64,000 bases of DNA, from positions 1 through 64,000 of the forward strand of contig CAKPZJ010000002.1 of NCBI GenBank assembly GCA_934204655.1, given 5' to 3'. Below, one piece after another: positions 46,423 to 55,018 of this stretch; the stretch's first letter is position 1, and each line of letters starts with the position of its first letter. The stretch is from an uncultured Prevotella sp. Lineage in GTDB: Bacteria > Bacteroidota > Bacteroidia > Bacteroidales > Bacteroidaceae. A program made the translations under genes and the position numbers. The notes beneath the pieces are model-generated. The model did not search any database. It worked only from the letters and a program-made list of their open reading frames with translations, and was not told where the DNA came from.

Positions 46423-49400
46423 ATGACTATACAAGAGTTAAGTACGTTATACGGAGCGTGCCCCCAGGCGGGTGCGCTCGTTAAGGTTTTGGCCGATGCC
46501 TCGGTGGCCCGCATATTCATGCAGGGCATCCAGGCATCGGCCACACCGTTATTGTTTGCCAGCGTGGCCGACCGCCTCAGTCAGTCGGCCGTATTCATAC
46601 TGCCCGATGCCGATGAGGCTGGCTATTTCTACCACGACCTTACCCAGGTGCTGGGCCAGGAACGGGTGCTCTTCTTTCCCTCGGGTTACCGTCGCTCGGC
46701 CAAGTACGGCCAGCGCGATGCCGCCAATGAGATACTCCGTACCGAGGTGCTGAGCCGCGTTACCTCGCTGGGCGACAGCGGTGCCCGCCCGGTCTACGTG
46801 GTGACCAGCCCCGAGGCCCTGGCCGAGCTGGTAGTGTCCAAGAAGAATATTGACGACCGGCGTGTACATCTGTCCACAGGGCAGACGGTAGACATAACGG
46901 CCGTGGTACACCGGCTGCGAGAGCTGGGCTTCGAGATGGTAGACTACGTGTACGAGCCCGGGCAGTTCGCCCAGCGTGGCAGCATCATCGATGTGTACTC
47001 ATACTCCTGCGAGTATCCCTTCCGAATAGACTTCTTCGGTGACGAGATAGACACTATCCGTACCTTTGAGGTTCAGGACCAGCTATCCAAGGACCGCAAG
47101 ACCGAGATAGACATCTTGCCCGAGCTGGTAGCCACCTCGGCCGAGCGCGTGTCGTTTCTGCGGTTCATACCGGCCGACACCCTGTTAGTGGCGCGCGACT
47201 TCAGTTACCTTGCCAGCGTGGTGGGACGTATCTATCAGGACGGCTTCTCGTCGCAGGCTCTCACCGAGCGGTTAGAGGGAGCCACCGAGATGGAGCGCGA
47301 CCAGATAGTGCGCGAAATGCGTAAGGAGTGGGCGCTGTGTGCCCCCTCGCAGTTTGCCGAGGATATGGCCACCTTCAGGCAGGTCGTCTTTGGCCCCAAT
47401 GCCGGTGAACGCGTAGACGAGGCCGACCGCGACCACAGTGCTGTGCTCCGCTTCGACATCACCCCTCAGCCTCTTTACCACAAGAACTTCGACCTGCTGC
47501 GTCAGTCTCTCGAAGACTATCTGCTCCAGGGCTATCACCTCTACATTCTGGCCGACAGCGCCAAACAGCAACAGCGTCTGCGCGAGATTTTCGCCGAGAT
47601 GGGCAGCGACCGCGAGCGTGCCTCGTACGACGCCCAGCGTGGCGGCATCGACTTTGAGGGCGTAGACCATACCCTGCATGGTGGATTTGCCGACAATGAC
47701 CTGCGCATCTGCTGTTTTACCGACCACCAGATATTTGACCGTTTCCACAAGTATAGCCTGCGCAGTGACCACGCCCGTACGGGCAAGATGGCGCTTACCA
47801 TGAAGGAACTCTACGAGTTGGAACCGGGCGACTACATCGTCCATGCCGACCTCGGCATCGGTAAGTTTGGCGGCCTGGTGCGTGTGCCGGTCGGCGACAG
47901 TTACCAGGAGGTGATACGCATCATCTATCAGCACAATGACAAGGTGGATGTGTCTATCCACTCACTTTATAAGATTAGTAAGTACCGCCGTCAGGACACC
48001 GGTGAGCCTCCCCGCCTCTCCACCTTGGGCACGGGTGCCTGGGAACGTCTCAAGGAGCGCACCAAGAAGCGCATCAAGGACATAGCCCGCGACCTCATCA
48101 AGCTCTATGCCCGTCGCCGCCACGAAAAGGGTTTCTCTTTTAGTGCCGACACCTTTATGCAGCACGAGTTAGAGGCCAGTTTCCTCTACGAGGACACCCC
48201 TGACCAGCTCCGTGCCACCCAGGATGTCAAGGCTGACATGGAGAGAGCTCTCCCCATGGACCGCCTTGTCTGCGGTGATGTGGGGTTCGGCAAGACGGAG
48301 GTGGCAGTACGCGCGGCGTTCAAGGCAGCCTGCGATTCCAAGCAGGTGGCCGTCATGGTGCCCACCACGGTACTCGCCTTTCAGCACTATCAGACCTTCC
48401 GCAACCGGCTGAAGAACTTTCCCGTGCGGGTAGACTATCTGAGCCGTGCCCGAACCGCTCGGCAGACCTCGCAGGTGCTCCGCGACCTGACCGAGGGTAA
48501 GATAGACATCCTGGTGGGTACCCACAAACTGATAAGCAAGACCGTGAAGTGGAAGGACTTAGGCTTGCTCATCATAGACGAGGAACAGAAGTTTGGCGTG
48601 TCGACCAAGGAGAAGCTGCGCACGCTCAAGACCAATGTAGACACCCTCACTATGTCGGCCACGCCCATTCCACGCACGCTGCAGTTCTCCCTGATGGGTG
48701 CCAGGGATATGAGCATCATCCGTACGCCGCCCCCCAACCGCTACCCGGTACACACGGAGGTAGACACGTTCGACTATGGTATCATAGCTGAGGCTATCAA
48801 CTTTGAGATGAGCCGCAATGGGCAGGTGTTCTTTGTCAACGACCGTATATCTAACCTCCCGGAGATAGCCCGGATTATTAATAAATATGTACCTGACTGC
48901 CGGGTGGCCATAGGGCATGGCCAGATGCCGCCCGAGGAACTGGAGAAAGTTATCATGGGCTTCATCAACTACGACTACGACGTGTTGCTTTCTACCACCA
49001 TCGTGGAGAACGGTATAGATATATCCAATGCCAATACCATCATTATCAATGATGCGCACAGGTTTGGCTTGTCGGACCTACATCAGATGAGGGGACGCGT
49101 GGGGCGTAGCAACCGAAAAGCATTCTGTTACTTGCTGGCTCCACCAAAGGCTGCCCTGACGCCCGAAGCCCGTCGCAGGTTAGAGGCGTTGGAGAATTTC
49201 TCCGAGTTGGGCAGCGGCTTCAACCTGGCCATGCAAGACCTGGATATCAGGGGGGCTGGCAATCTGTTAGGAGCCGAGCAGAGCGGATTTATGGAAGACT
49301 TGGGCTACGAGATGTACCAGAAGATACTCTCGCAGGCCGTCTCTGAGTTGAAGAACGATGAGTTCCAGGACCTGTATGCCGATGATATAGCGCAGGGAAG

Positions 49401-49896
49401 GGACGTGAGCGGTGAGTTTGTGGCCGACTGTACCATAGAGAGCGACCTGGAAATGTACTTCCCTGACACCTACGTGCCGGGTTCAAGCGAGCGTATGCTC
49501 CTTTACCGTGAACTGGACAATATCACCGAAGACCGTGACCTGGATGCTTATCGCCAGCGGCTGATAGACCGTTTCGGTCCCATTCCCCATGAGGGCGAGG
49601 AACTGATGCAGGTCGTTTCGCTGCGCCGCTTAGGCAAGCGGCTCGGCTTTGAGAAGATTATCCTGCGCCAAGGCCGCATGGCGCTCCAGATGGTGGGCAA
49701 CCCCGACAGTATGTACTATCGCAGTGCCGCCTTCGGGCGTGTGCTCGACTTCATGGCAACCCACCCGCGGCGCTGCGACCTCAAGGAGGTCAAGGGGCGG
49801 CGGCTCATGCACGTGTCGGAGATAGCCACGGTGGGCGAGGCGGTGGCCGTGCTTAGGCAGATAGACGAGATACAGCCTCAGGGCGATAACCAATAG
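46423..49896 (+). CDS. mfd: Transcription-repair coupling factor
   Basis: 1157 residues from ATG 46423. UvrB-like N-terminal part, RNA polymerase-interaction domain (LEPGDYIVHADLGIGKFGGLVRV), RecG-like helicase with Walker A GDVGFGKTEVAVRAAF, DEEQ box IIDEEQKFG and motif VI HQMRGRVGRSNRKAFCYLL, then the TRCF C-terminal domain. It removes stalled RNA polymerase and recruits UvrA. All domains appear complete. Confidence 0.96.
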   Translation: MTIQELSTLYGACPQAGALVKVLADASVARIFMQGIQASATPLLFASVADRLSQSAVFILPDADEAGYFYHDLTQVLGQERVLFFPSGYRRSAKYGQRDAANEILRTEVLSRVTSLGDSGARPVYVVTSPEALAELVVSKKNIDDRRVHLSTGQTVDITAVVHRLRELGFEMVDYVYEPGQFAQRGSIIDVYSYSCEYPFRIDFFGDEIDTIRTFEVQDQLSKDRKTEIDILPELVATSAERVSFLRFIPADTLLVARDFSYLASVVGRIYQDGFSSQALTERLEGATEMERDQIVREMRKEWALCAPSQFAEDMATFRQVVFGPNAGERVDEADRDHSAVLRFDITPQPLYHKNFDLLRQSLEDYLLQGYHLYILADSAKQQQRLREIFAEMGSDRERASYDAQRGGIDFEGVDHTLHGGFADNDLRICCFTDHQIFDRFHKYSLRSDHARTGKMALTMKELYELEPGDYIVHADLGIGKFGGLVRVPVGDSYQEVIRIIYQHNDKVDVSIHSLYKISKYRRQDTGEPPRLSTLGTGAWERLKERTKKRIKDIARDLIKLYARRRHEKGFSFSADTFMQHELEASFLYEDTPDQLRATQDVKADMERALPMDRLVCGDVGFGKTEVAVRAAFKAACDSKQVAVMVPTTVLAFQHYQTFRNRLKNFPVRVDYLSRARTARQTSQVLRDLTEGKIDILVGTHKLISKTVKWKDLGLLIIDEEQKFGVSTKEKLRTLKTNVDTLTMSATPIPRTLQFSLMGARDMSIIRTPPPNRYPVHTEVDTFDYGIIAEAINFEMSRNGQVFFVNDRISNLPEIARIINKYVPDCRVAIGHGQMPPEELEKVIMGFINYDYDVLLSTTIVENGIDISNANTIIINDAHRFGLSDLHQMRGRVGRSNRKAFCYLLAPPKAALTPEARRRLEALENFSELGSGFNLAMQDLDIRGAGNLLGAEQSGFMEDLGYEMYQKILSQAVSELKNDEFQDLYADDIAQGRDVSGEFVADCTIESDLEMYFPDTYVPGSSERMLLYRELDNITEDRDLDAYRQRLIDRFGPIPHEGEELMQVVSLRRLGKRLGFEKIILRQGRMALQMVGNPDSMYYRSAAFGRVLDFMATHPRRCDLKEVKGRRLMHVSEIATVGEAVAVLRQIDEIQPQGDNQ

Positions 49897-49906
49897 ACAC
49901 AGGCTT

Positions 49907-51325
49907 ATGACGATAGTGATTACCATACTGGTTTATTTCTGCGCGCTGCTCGGCTTCAGCCGGCTTACGGCGCGCCGTTCGGACAATGATACGTTCTTCC
50001 GGGCCAACCGGCGGTCGCCGTGGTACATGGTGGCGTTTGGTATGGTGGGCGCATCCATATCGGGGGTTACCTTTGTGTCGGTTCCGGGTATGGTGGCAGC
50101 TACCGATATGACCTATCTGCAGACCTGCATGGGTTTTATCGTGGGCTATTTTGTCGTGGCTTATGTCCTGCTGCCCATCTATTACCGTTATGACCTTACC
50201 ACCATCTACTCCTATCTCTGTCTGCGGTTAGGTCGGCGCTCCTATCTGTCGGGTGCCTCGTTCTTCCTGTTGTCCAAGATGACTGGGGCGGCGGCTCGCT
50301 TCTATGTGGTGTGTATCATCCTGCAACGCTTCGTGTTCGATGGTATGGGCATACCATTCGCGGTAACCGTGCCGCTTATGGTGGCGCTGATATGGCTTTA
50401 CACCCGGCGTGGGGGAGTGAAGACCCTGGTATGGACCGACTCCTTTCAGACGCTCTGTATGTTTGCCGCCCTGATACTCATCATCGTGCATGTGATGGGA
50501 GCCTTGGATATGGACGTGCCCACGGCTGTGCATGCCGTGGCGGCCAACGCGCATAGTAAGGTGTTCGTGTTTGATGACTGGTTGTCGCGCCAGAACTTTT
50601 TCAAGCAGTTCCTGAGTGGTGTGTTTATCGTGGTGGTGATGACGGGACTGGACCAGGATATGATGCAGAAGAACTTGACATGCAAGACGCTGCACGAGGC
50701 TCAGAAGGACATGTGCTCCTACGGCTTCGCCTTTCTTCCAGCTAATCTGCTGTTTCTCTCCTTAGGCATCCTGCTTACCTTGCTGGCGGGGCAGATGGGT
50801 GTGAGCGCCACCGGCGACGACCTGTTGCCCGCCTTTGCCGCCTCGGGACTGCTGGGCAATACCGTGGTAGTGCTGTTTACTATCGGCATCGTTGCCGCGT
50901 CGTTCTCCAGCGCCGATTCGGCCCTCACGGCCCTTACCACCTCGTTCTGTGTAGACCTGTGTGGGCGCTCGGCCGATGAGCGGCTGCGTCGCAGGGCCCA
51001 TGTGGGTATCGCGGTGGTTTTCATGGTCTTTATCCTGCTGTTCCGGATATTCAATAATACCAGTCTGATAGATGCTATCTACGTAATGTGCTCCTATACG
51101 TACGGCCCATTGTTGGGCATGTTTGCCTTTGCCCTGCTGACCCGTCGGGCGGTGGCCGACCGCTGGGTGCCTTATATCGCGGTGGCATCGCCCGTCATCT
51201 GCTGGGTGATAGAGAGCCTTACCACCGCTCTGACCACCTACCGCTTCGGCTACGAGTTGCTCATGCTCAATGGGGCGCTTACCTTTGCAGGTTTGTGGGC
51301 CGTGAGCCGTCGGACTAAAGGATGA
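49907..51325 (+). CDS. Sodium:solute symporter family protein
   Basis: 472 residues, about 13 transmembrane helices, starting 10 bases after mfd. Family features include FFRANRRSPWYMVAFGMVGASISGVTFVSVPGMVAA and the Na-site helix TIGIVAASFSSADSALTALTTSFCVDL. The solute is unknown. It ends overlapping the convergent histidine phosphatase gene by 11 bases. Confidence 0.88.
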   Translation: MTIVITILVYFCALLGFSRLTARRSDNDTFFRANRRSPWYMVAFGMVGASISGVTFVSVPGMVAATDMTYLQTCMGFIVGYFVVAYVLLPIYYRYDLTTIYSYLCLRLGRRSYLSGASFFLLSKMTGAAARFYVVCIILQRFVFDGMGIPFAVTVPLMVALIWLYTRRGGVKTLVWTDSFQTLCMFAALILIIVHVMGALDMDVPTAVHAVAANAHSKVFVFDDWLSRQNFFKQFLSGVFIVVVMTGLDQDMMQKNLTCKTLHEAQKDMCSYGFAFLPANLLFLSLGILLTLLAGQMGVSATGDDLLPAFAASGLLGNTVVVLFTIGIVAASFSSADSALTALTTSFCVDLCGRSADERLRRRAHVGIAVVFMVFILLFRIFNNTSLIDAIYVMCSYTYGPLLGMFAFALLTRRAVADRWVPYIAVASPVICWVIESLTTALTTYRFGYELLMLNGALTFAGLWAVSRRTKG

Positions 51326-51821
51326 GGATGCGCACCTCGGCGTTGTCCATACGGGGCACCTGGCTCATGGGCTTCTGATAGTACACGCTCTGGATGGCTT
51401 TGTTGATGATGCCGTGACCCACCGCCAGTACCGTCTGGTCAGGGTAAGTTACCCGCAGCCATGTCAGGAAGTTCTGGGCCCGTGAGAGCATACGCTCTAA
51501 CGACTCTACGTTGGCTGGCCATTCGCGGTCGGCCAGCGAGGGAATGTACTCGCCCGTGAAGTCGCCCCAGTCGCGTTCTCGCAGCAGTGGCGTCGTCACC
51601 ACCTCCTTGCCCCGGGGAGTTGCTAAGATGTGGGCCGTCTGTATGGCCCGGTTCAGGTCGCTTGCTACAAAGGTATCGATGGCCGTGTCCTTCAGCCTGT
51701 CGCGCAGGGCCCTGGCCTGAGCCACTCCCTGCTCGTTAAGTTCGCCCTGTGTCTGTCCCTGCATAATCTGCCGGGCGTTGTCAATCGTCTCTCCGTGTCG
51801 TACTAAGTATAATGTGGTCAT
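51315..51821 (-). CDS. Histidine phosphatase family protein
   Basis: 168 residues with the phosphohistidine motif LVRHGETIDN (residues 5-14), QGQTQGELNEQG, the FVASDLNRAIQTA arginine region and a second histidine in VLAVGHGIINKAIQS. Substrates of this superfamily range from phosphoglycerate to alpha-ribazole phosphate; none can be assigned here. Convergent with the symporter, divergent from DUF308. Confidence 0.88.
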   Translation of the reverse strand: MTTLYLVRHGETIDNARQIMQGQTQGELNEQGVAQARALRDRLKDTAIDTFVASDLNRAIQTAHILATPRGKEVVTTPLLRERDWGDFTGEYIPSLADREWPANVESLERMLSRAQNFLTWLRVTYPDQTVLAVGHGIINKAIQSVYYQKPMSQVPRMDNAEVRILIL

Positions 51822-51855
51822 AATGGGTTGTTAAAGTCATAAAAAAGTCCGTAAA

Positions 51856-51888
51856 TATTGCACAGGCAGCAGATTGTTTGTACATTTG
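51856..51888 (+). promoter_or_regulatory. Promoter of the DUF308 gene
   Basis: TATTG (51856-51860) and -7 box TACATTTG (51881-51888) with a 20-base spacer, a good match to the Bacteroidetes consensus. The start codon is at 51918. Confidence 0.65.
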
Positions 51889-51917
51889 CAGCCATCACAA
51901 CTATAATAATAGGTATA

Positions 51918-52601
51918 ATGAAAGCCATACAGAGTTCTGTTTTCCGTGCGCTGTGCGCCATCGTGGTAGGCGTACTGCTTATAGAGTACCGCGAAGATAC
52001 CGTGAGGTGGATAACCATCCTTACGGGTGTCATGTTCTTCCTCTCGGGAGTTATCTCCATCGTGTCGTATTATGCTGGCCGTAAGCAGGCCGATGGCATC
52101 CAGGTCTACGATGCCGACGGCCGTCTGTTAAGCGGTTACCGCCAGTCGTTTCCCATTGTAGGGTTGGGCAGCGTTATCCTGGGGGCTGTACTCGCCATGA
52201 TGCCCACCACCTTTATTACAGGCATTGTGTACATCTTTGCTGCCATACTCATTCTTGGGGCCATTAACCAGATGATGGTGCTGGCCCGTGTGAACCGCAT
52301 CGCCTCCGTGGGGCTGTTCTACTGGGTGGCCCCCTCTGTTATCCTGTTGGTGGGTGTGGTGGCCATGGCATGGCCCGAGGCCATAGCCAGTGCGCCATTG
52401 TTGGTTATAGGTTGGTGTATGCTGGTTTATGGTGTCACCGAGTGCGTGAACGCCCTGAAGACCCATGCTGAGCGTCGCCGTTGGGAACGCCAGAAACAGG
52501 CCGCCTCTGCCCAGGTGGGCCAAGAGTCTTCCCTGTCGGATGAGAGTTCAGACCAGGCTGAGGGCAATTCTTCCGAGAAAGAGGGTAGCAGCGCCGAGTA
52601 G
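51918..52601 (+). CDS. DUF308 / HdeD-like membrane protein
   Basis: 227 residues from ATG 51918; the frame extends to 51858, but that part overlaps the promoter. Six hydrophobic helices include RALCAIVVGVLLIEY, WITILTGVMFFLSGVISIVSYY, IVGLGSVILGAVLAMMP and VAPSVILLVGVVAMAWPEAI. A Ser/Glu-rich hydrophilic tail follows (about 190-227). HdeD proteins are linked to acid stress in enterics; function here is unknown. Confidence 0.8.
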   Translation: MKAIQSSVFRALCAIVVGVLLIEYREDTVRWITILTGVMFFLSGVISIVSYYAGRKQADGIQVYDADGRLLSGYRQSFPIVGLGSVILGAVLAMMPTTFITGIVYIFAAILILGAINQMMVLARVNRIASVGLFYWVAPSVILLVGVVAMAWPEAIASAPLLVIGWCMLVYGVTECVNALKTHAERRRWERQKQAASAQVGQESSLSDESSDQAEGNSSEKEGSSAE

Positions 52602-52608
52602 CGTCCCG

Positions 52609-53241
52609 TCAGCCTACCTTTTCGACCAGGCGCTCTATGTAGTCGCACATCATGCGTATGCCCTTCACGTTCTCACCTCCTTGTGGGATAATGAGGTCGG
52701 CATAGCGCTTGGTGGGTTCTATAAACTGCTCGTGCATGGGCTTGAGCACTTTCAGGTAACGCTCTACCACCATCGAGACGGTTCGGCCACGGTCTATGGT
52801 GTCTCGCTGAATGTTGCGGATAAGCCGCTCGTCAGAGTCGCAGTCTACGAATATCTTCAAGTCCATCATGTCGCGCAGCTTCTTGTTGATGAGCGTCATA
52901 ATGCCCTCTATGATGATGACCGGCTTGGGCTCTACGTGTATGGTTTCCGGCAACCGGTTGCATATCAGGTACGAGTAGGTGGGCTGTTCGACGGCATGGC
53001 CGTTACGGAGCTCGTTGACATGATGTACGAGTAGCTTCCAGTCGAACGCGTCAGGGTGGTCAAAGTTGATGGCATGGCGTTCCTCGTCGGTCATGCCGAT
53101 GTTTTCATTGTAATACGAGTCCAGGGGCACCACCGTGACGTAGTGGGGTGGTAGCGCCTCGACTATTTTTCGCACCACGGTGGTCTTGCCCGACCCCGTG
53201 CCTCCGGCTATGCCGATAATGGTTATGTCTTCCTTGTTCAT
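52609..53241 (-). CDS. udk: Uridine kinase
   Basis: 210 residues. Walker A GIAGGTGSGKTTV near the N-terminus, then LDSYYNENIGMTDEERHAINFDHPDAFDW with the nucleoside-binding Asp, and DLKIFVDCDSDERLIRNIQRD. It phosphorylates uridine and cytidine, the salvage step that would trap pyrimidines derived from RNA or DNA. It is the last gene of the unit EEP nuclease - UDG-like - udk, 5 bases after the previous gene. Confidence 0.94.
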   Translation of the reverse strand: MNKEDITIIGIAGGTGSGKTTVVRKIVEALPPHYVTVVPLDSYYNENIGMTDEERHAINFDHPDAFDWKLLVHHVNELRNGHAVEQPTYSYLICNRLPETIHVEPKPVIIIEGIMTLINKKLRDMMDLKIFVDCDSDERLIRNIQRDTIDRGRTVSMVVERYLKVLKPMHEQFIEPTKRYADLIIPQGGENVKGIRMMCDYIERLVEKVG

Positions 53242-53246
53242 AGTAT

Positions 53247-53822
53247 CTATCTGAATATCTCGTCAAACATGCGGCCGTAGTATTCGGCCTTTTTCTCTAC
53301 TTTCATGGGGTAAGCCCTACTGCTGCTGGGCTCGCGGTACAGCCGCAGTTGGCGGCCGCCATACGTAAAGGGTACCCATCCTCCCATGGGCGGCTGTCCG
53401 GCTATGCCATAGTGGGTGGTGAAGAGGTGGGTAGCCAGCTGGCCTGCAGTAAGTACGGCCTGGCACTCAGGCAGAGCCGTCAGCAGCGCATCCAGGTCGG
53501 TTGGTTCCACTATCTCTAAGTCTTTGTCAGATGCCGTGCCCTTGGTGCGACGTACACAGACGGCCGTGTCGTAGATGGCCACGCCCTGCTGAGTCAGGAA
53601 AGCCTTGATGGCCTCTAAGCGAAACGTCCGGTGCTCGCTATCTACGAAGTGTAGCTTGTCCTGGAAGAAGTATAGCCCGAAGATGCGCCACATATCGTTA
53701 GAAAAGTTAGGATAATACCACTCCATGCACCACCGCTTAGGCGCTGGCGGAAACGTGCCCAGCATGAGCAGCCGTGCATGGGGTGGCAGGAAGGGCTCAA
53801 AGGGATGACGCTCGGTGTCCAC
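53247..53822 (-). CDS. Uracil-DNA-glycosylase-superfamily protein
   Basis: 191 residues. The UDG-like fold shows in LLMLGTFPPAPKRW (active-site motif 1 region), YPNFSNDMWRIFG, VAIYDTAVCVRR and AVLTAGQLATHLF. It has no signal peptide, so it is cytosolic. Whether it excises uracil or another base cannot be read, because motif 1 is not the canonical GQDPYH of UNG. It sits between a secreted nuclease and uridine kinase with gaps of 3 and 5 bases. Confidence 0.75.
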   Translation of the reverse strand: MDTERHPFEPFLPPHARLLMLGTFPPAPKRWCMEWYYPNFSNDMWRIFGLYFFQDKLHFVDSEHRTFRLEAIKAFLTQQGVAIYDTAVCVRRTKGTASDKDLEIVEPTDLDALLTALPECQAVLTAGQLATHLFTTHYGIAGQPPMGGWVPFTYGGRQLRLYREPSSSRAYPMKVEKKAEYYGRMFDEIFR

Positions 53823-53825
53823 GGC

Positions 53826-54875
53826 TTACTGCTGTTTGTAGAAATAAGCCACAACGGGCAAGTGGTCCGAGTAACCATCAAGCCACACGCCGCCGGCAGT
53901 AGTGCGCTTGGGCGCGCCCTTGTATTTACCGCTGCTCTGGATAAGGTAATCGCGGCGGAAGATTTGAGCTTTCCAGAACTTGAGCCCTTTGGTATGCTCC
54001 TTGGCCTCGCCCTTGCGTGTAAGCAGGTTAGGGGTCATCACGATTTGGTCAAACAGGTTCCACGAACCACTATAGAAAAGCGTTCCGGTACCACTCTTGT
54101 GGATGTTGTACCAAGGGTTGTACATCTCGCCGTCGCCCACTTGCTCCTTGTCCTCTTTGGCCCCTAAGGCATCGTGCATGCTCTTGTCCTCGGGGTCATC
54201 GTTCATGTCGCCCATAACCAGAACCTTGCAGGCAGGGTTCCGGCGTAGCAGCGAGTCCTTGATGGCGCGAACCTGGGTACCAGCCAGTTCACGATAGTAC
54301 GAGGTGCTGAAACGGCTGGGCCAGTGGCATACGATAGCCGTGACGGGCTCGCCCGCCAGGACACCCTCTACGGTAAGGAAGCCACGGGTTACGAAATTAC
54401 TGTCCTTGGGCAGAACCGGTACGTAGGGCAGCAGCTTGTAGCTGGTCACCTGGAACAGGGCCGGGTTGTACAGGAGCGCGCAGTCGATGCCTCGCCGGTC
54501 TGGGCCCTCTACATGTACGTACTTCATGCCCCTGGCCTTGAGCGCCGGTTGGCTTGTCAGTGCGTTCAGAACCTTGTCGTTCTCTACCTCGCTCAGTCCT
54601 ATGAGTGCGCAGCCCACGTTGGGCAGTACGTCGGTACCCATGTCGGCCAGGGCAGTCGACATATTTTTCAGTTTGTGTGAATATTTCAACCCATCCCAGT
54701 GGTAACTACCATTAGGGAGAAAATCAAAGTCGCGCTTGCCTACATCGTGACAAGTGTCAAAGAGGTTTTCCTGATTGTAGAAGCCCACTGCATAGACGGA
54801 GAACTTCTTCTGGGCAGCGACCGAAAGGCATATCATCCATGCCGCTACGGTCAAAAACATTCTTACGTTCTTCAT
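53826..54875 (-). CDS. Secreted endonuclease/exonuclease/phosphatase (EEP) family protein
   Basis: 349 residues with a signal peptide (about 1-21, ending ...SVAAQ). EEP motifs: VGFYNQENLFDTCHDVGK (metal-binding Glu), IGLSEVENDKVL, KVLVMGDMNDDPEDKS and the C-terminal YSDHLPVVAYF (catalytic Asp-His). The family includes exonuclease III-, DNase I- and phosphodiesterase-like enzymes. Export and neighbours favour degradation of nucleic acids outside the cytoplasm. First gene of the minus-strand unit, divergent from the TonB receptor by 143 bases. Confidence 0.85.
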   Translation of the reverse strand: MKNVRMFLTVAAWMICLSVAAQKKFSVYAVGFYNQENLFDTCHDVGKRDFDFLPNGSYHWDGLKYSHKLKNMSTALADMGTDVLPNVGCALIGLSEVENDKVLNALTSQPALKARGMKYVHVEGPDRRGIDCALLYNPALFQVTSYKLLPYVPVLPKDSNFVTRGFLTVEGVLAGEPVTAIVCHWPSRFSTSYYRELAGTQVRAIKDSLLRRNPACKVLVMGDMNDDPEDKSMHDALGAKEDKEQVGDGEMYNPWYNIHKSGTGTLFYSGSWNLFDQIVMTPNLLTRKGEAKEHTKGLKFWKAQIFRRDYLIQSSGKYKGAPKRTTAGGVWLDGYSDHLPVVAYFYKQQ

Positions 54876-54975
54876 TTTTCAGTTATTTTCTGCAAATATC
54901 GGAATTATAATTGATATTTCGCCATCTTTCTCTGAATTTTAATTAAAAAAACTTCATAATTAAAAAAATATTTCG

Positions 54976-54983
54976 TTACTTTG
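54976..54983 (+). promoter_or_regulatory. -7-like box of the second TonB receptor gene
   Basis: TTACTTTG followed by CAAGCAC in a very AT-rich region, 35 bases before the start at 55019. It differs from TAnnTTTG at the second base. Confidence 0.45.
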
Positions 54984-55018
54984 CAAGCACAATAATCATT
55001 ATAAACAACACATCAACT

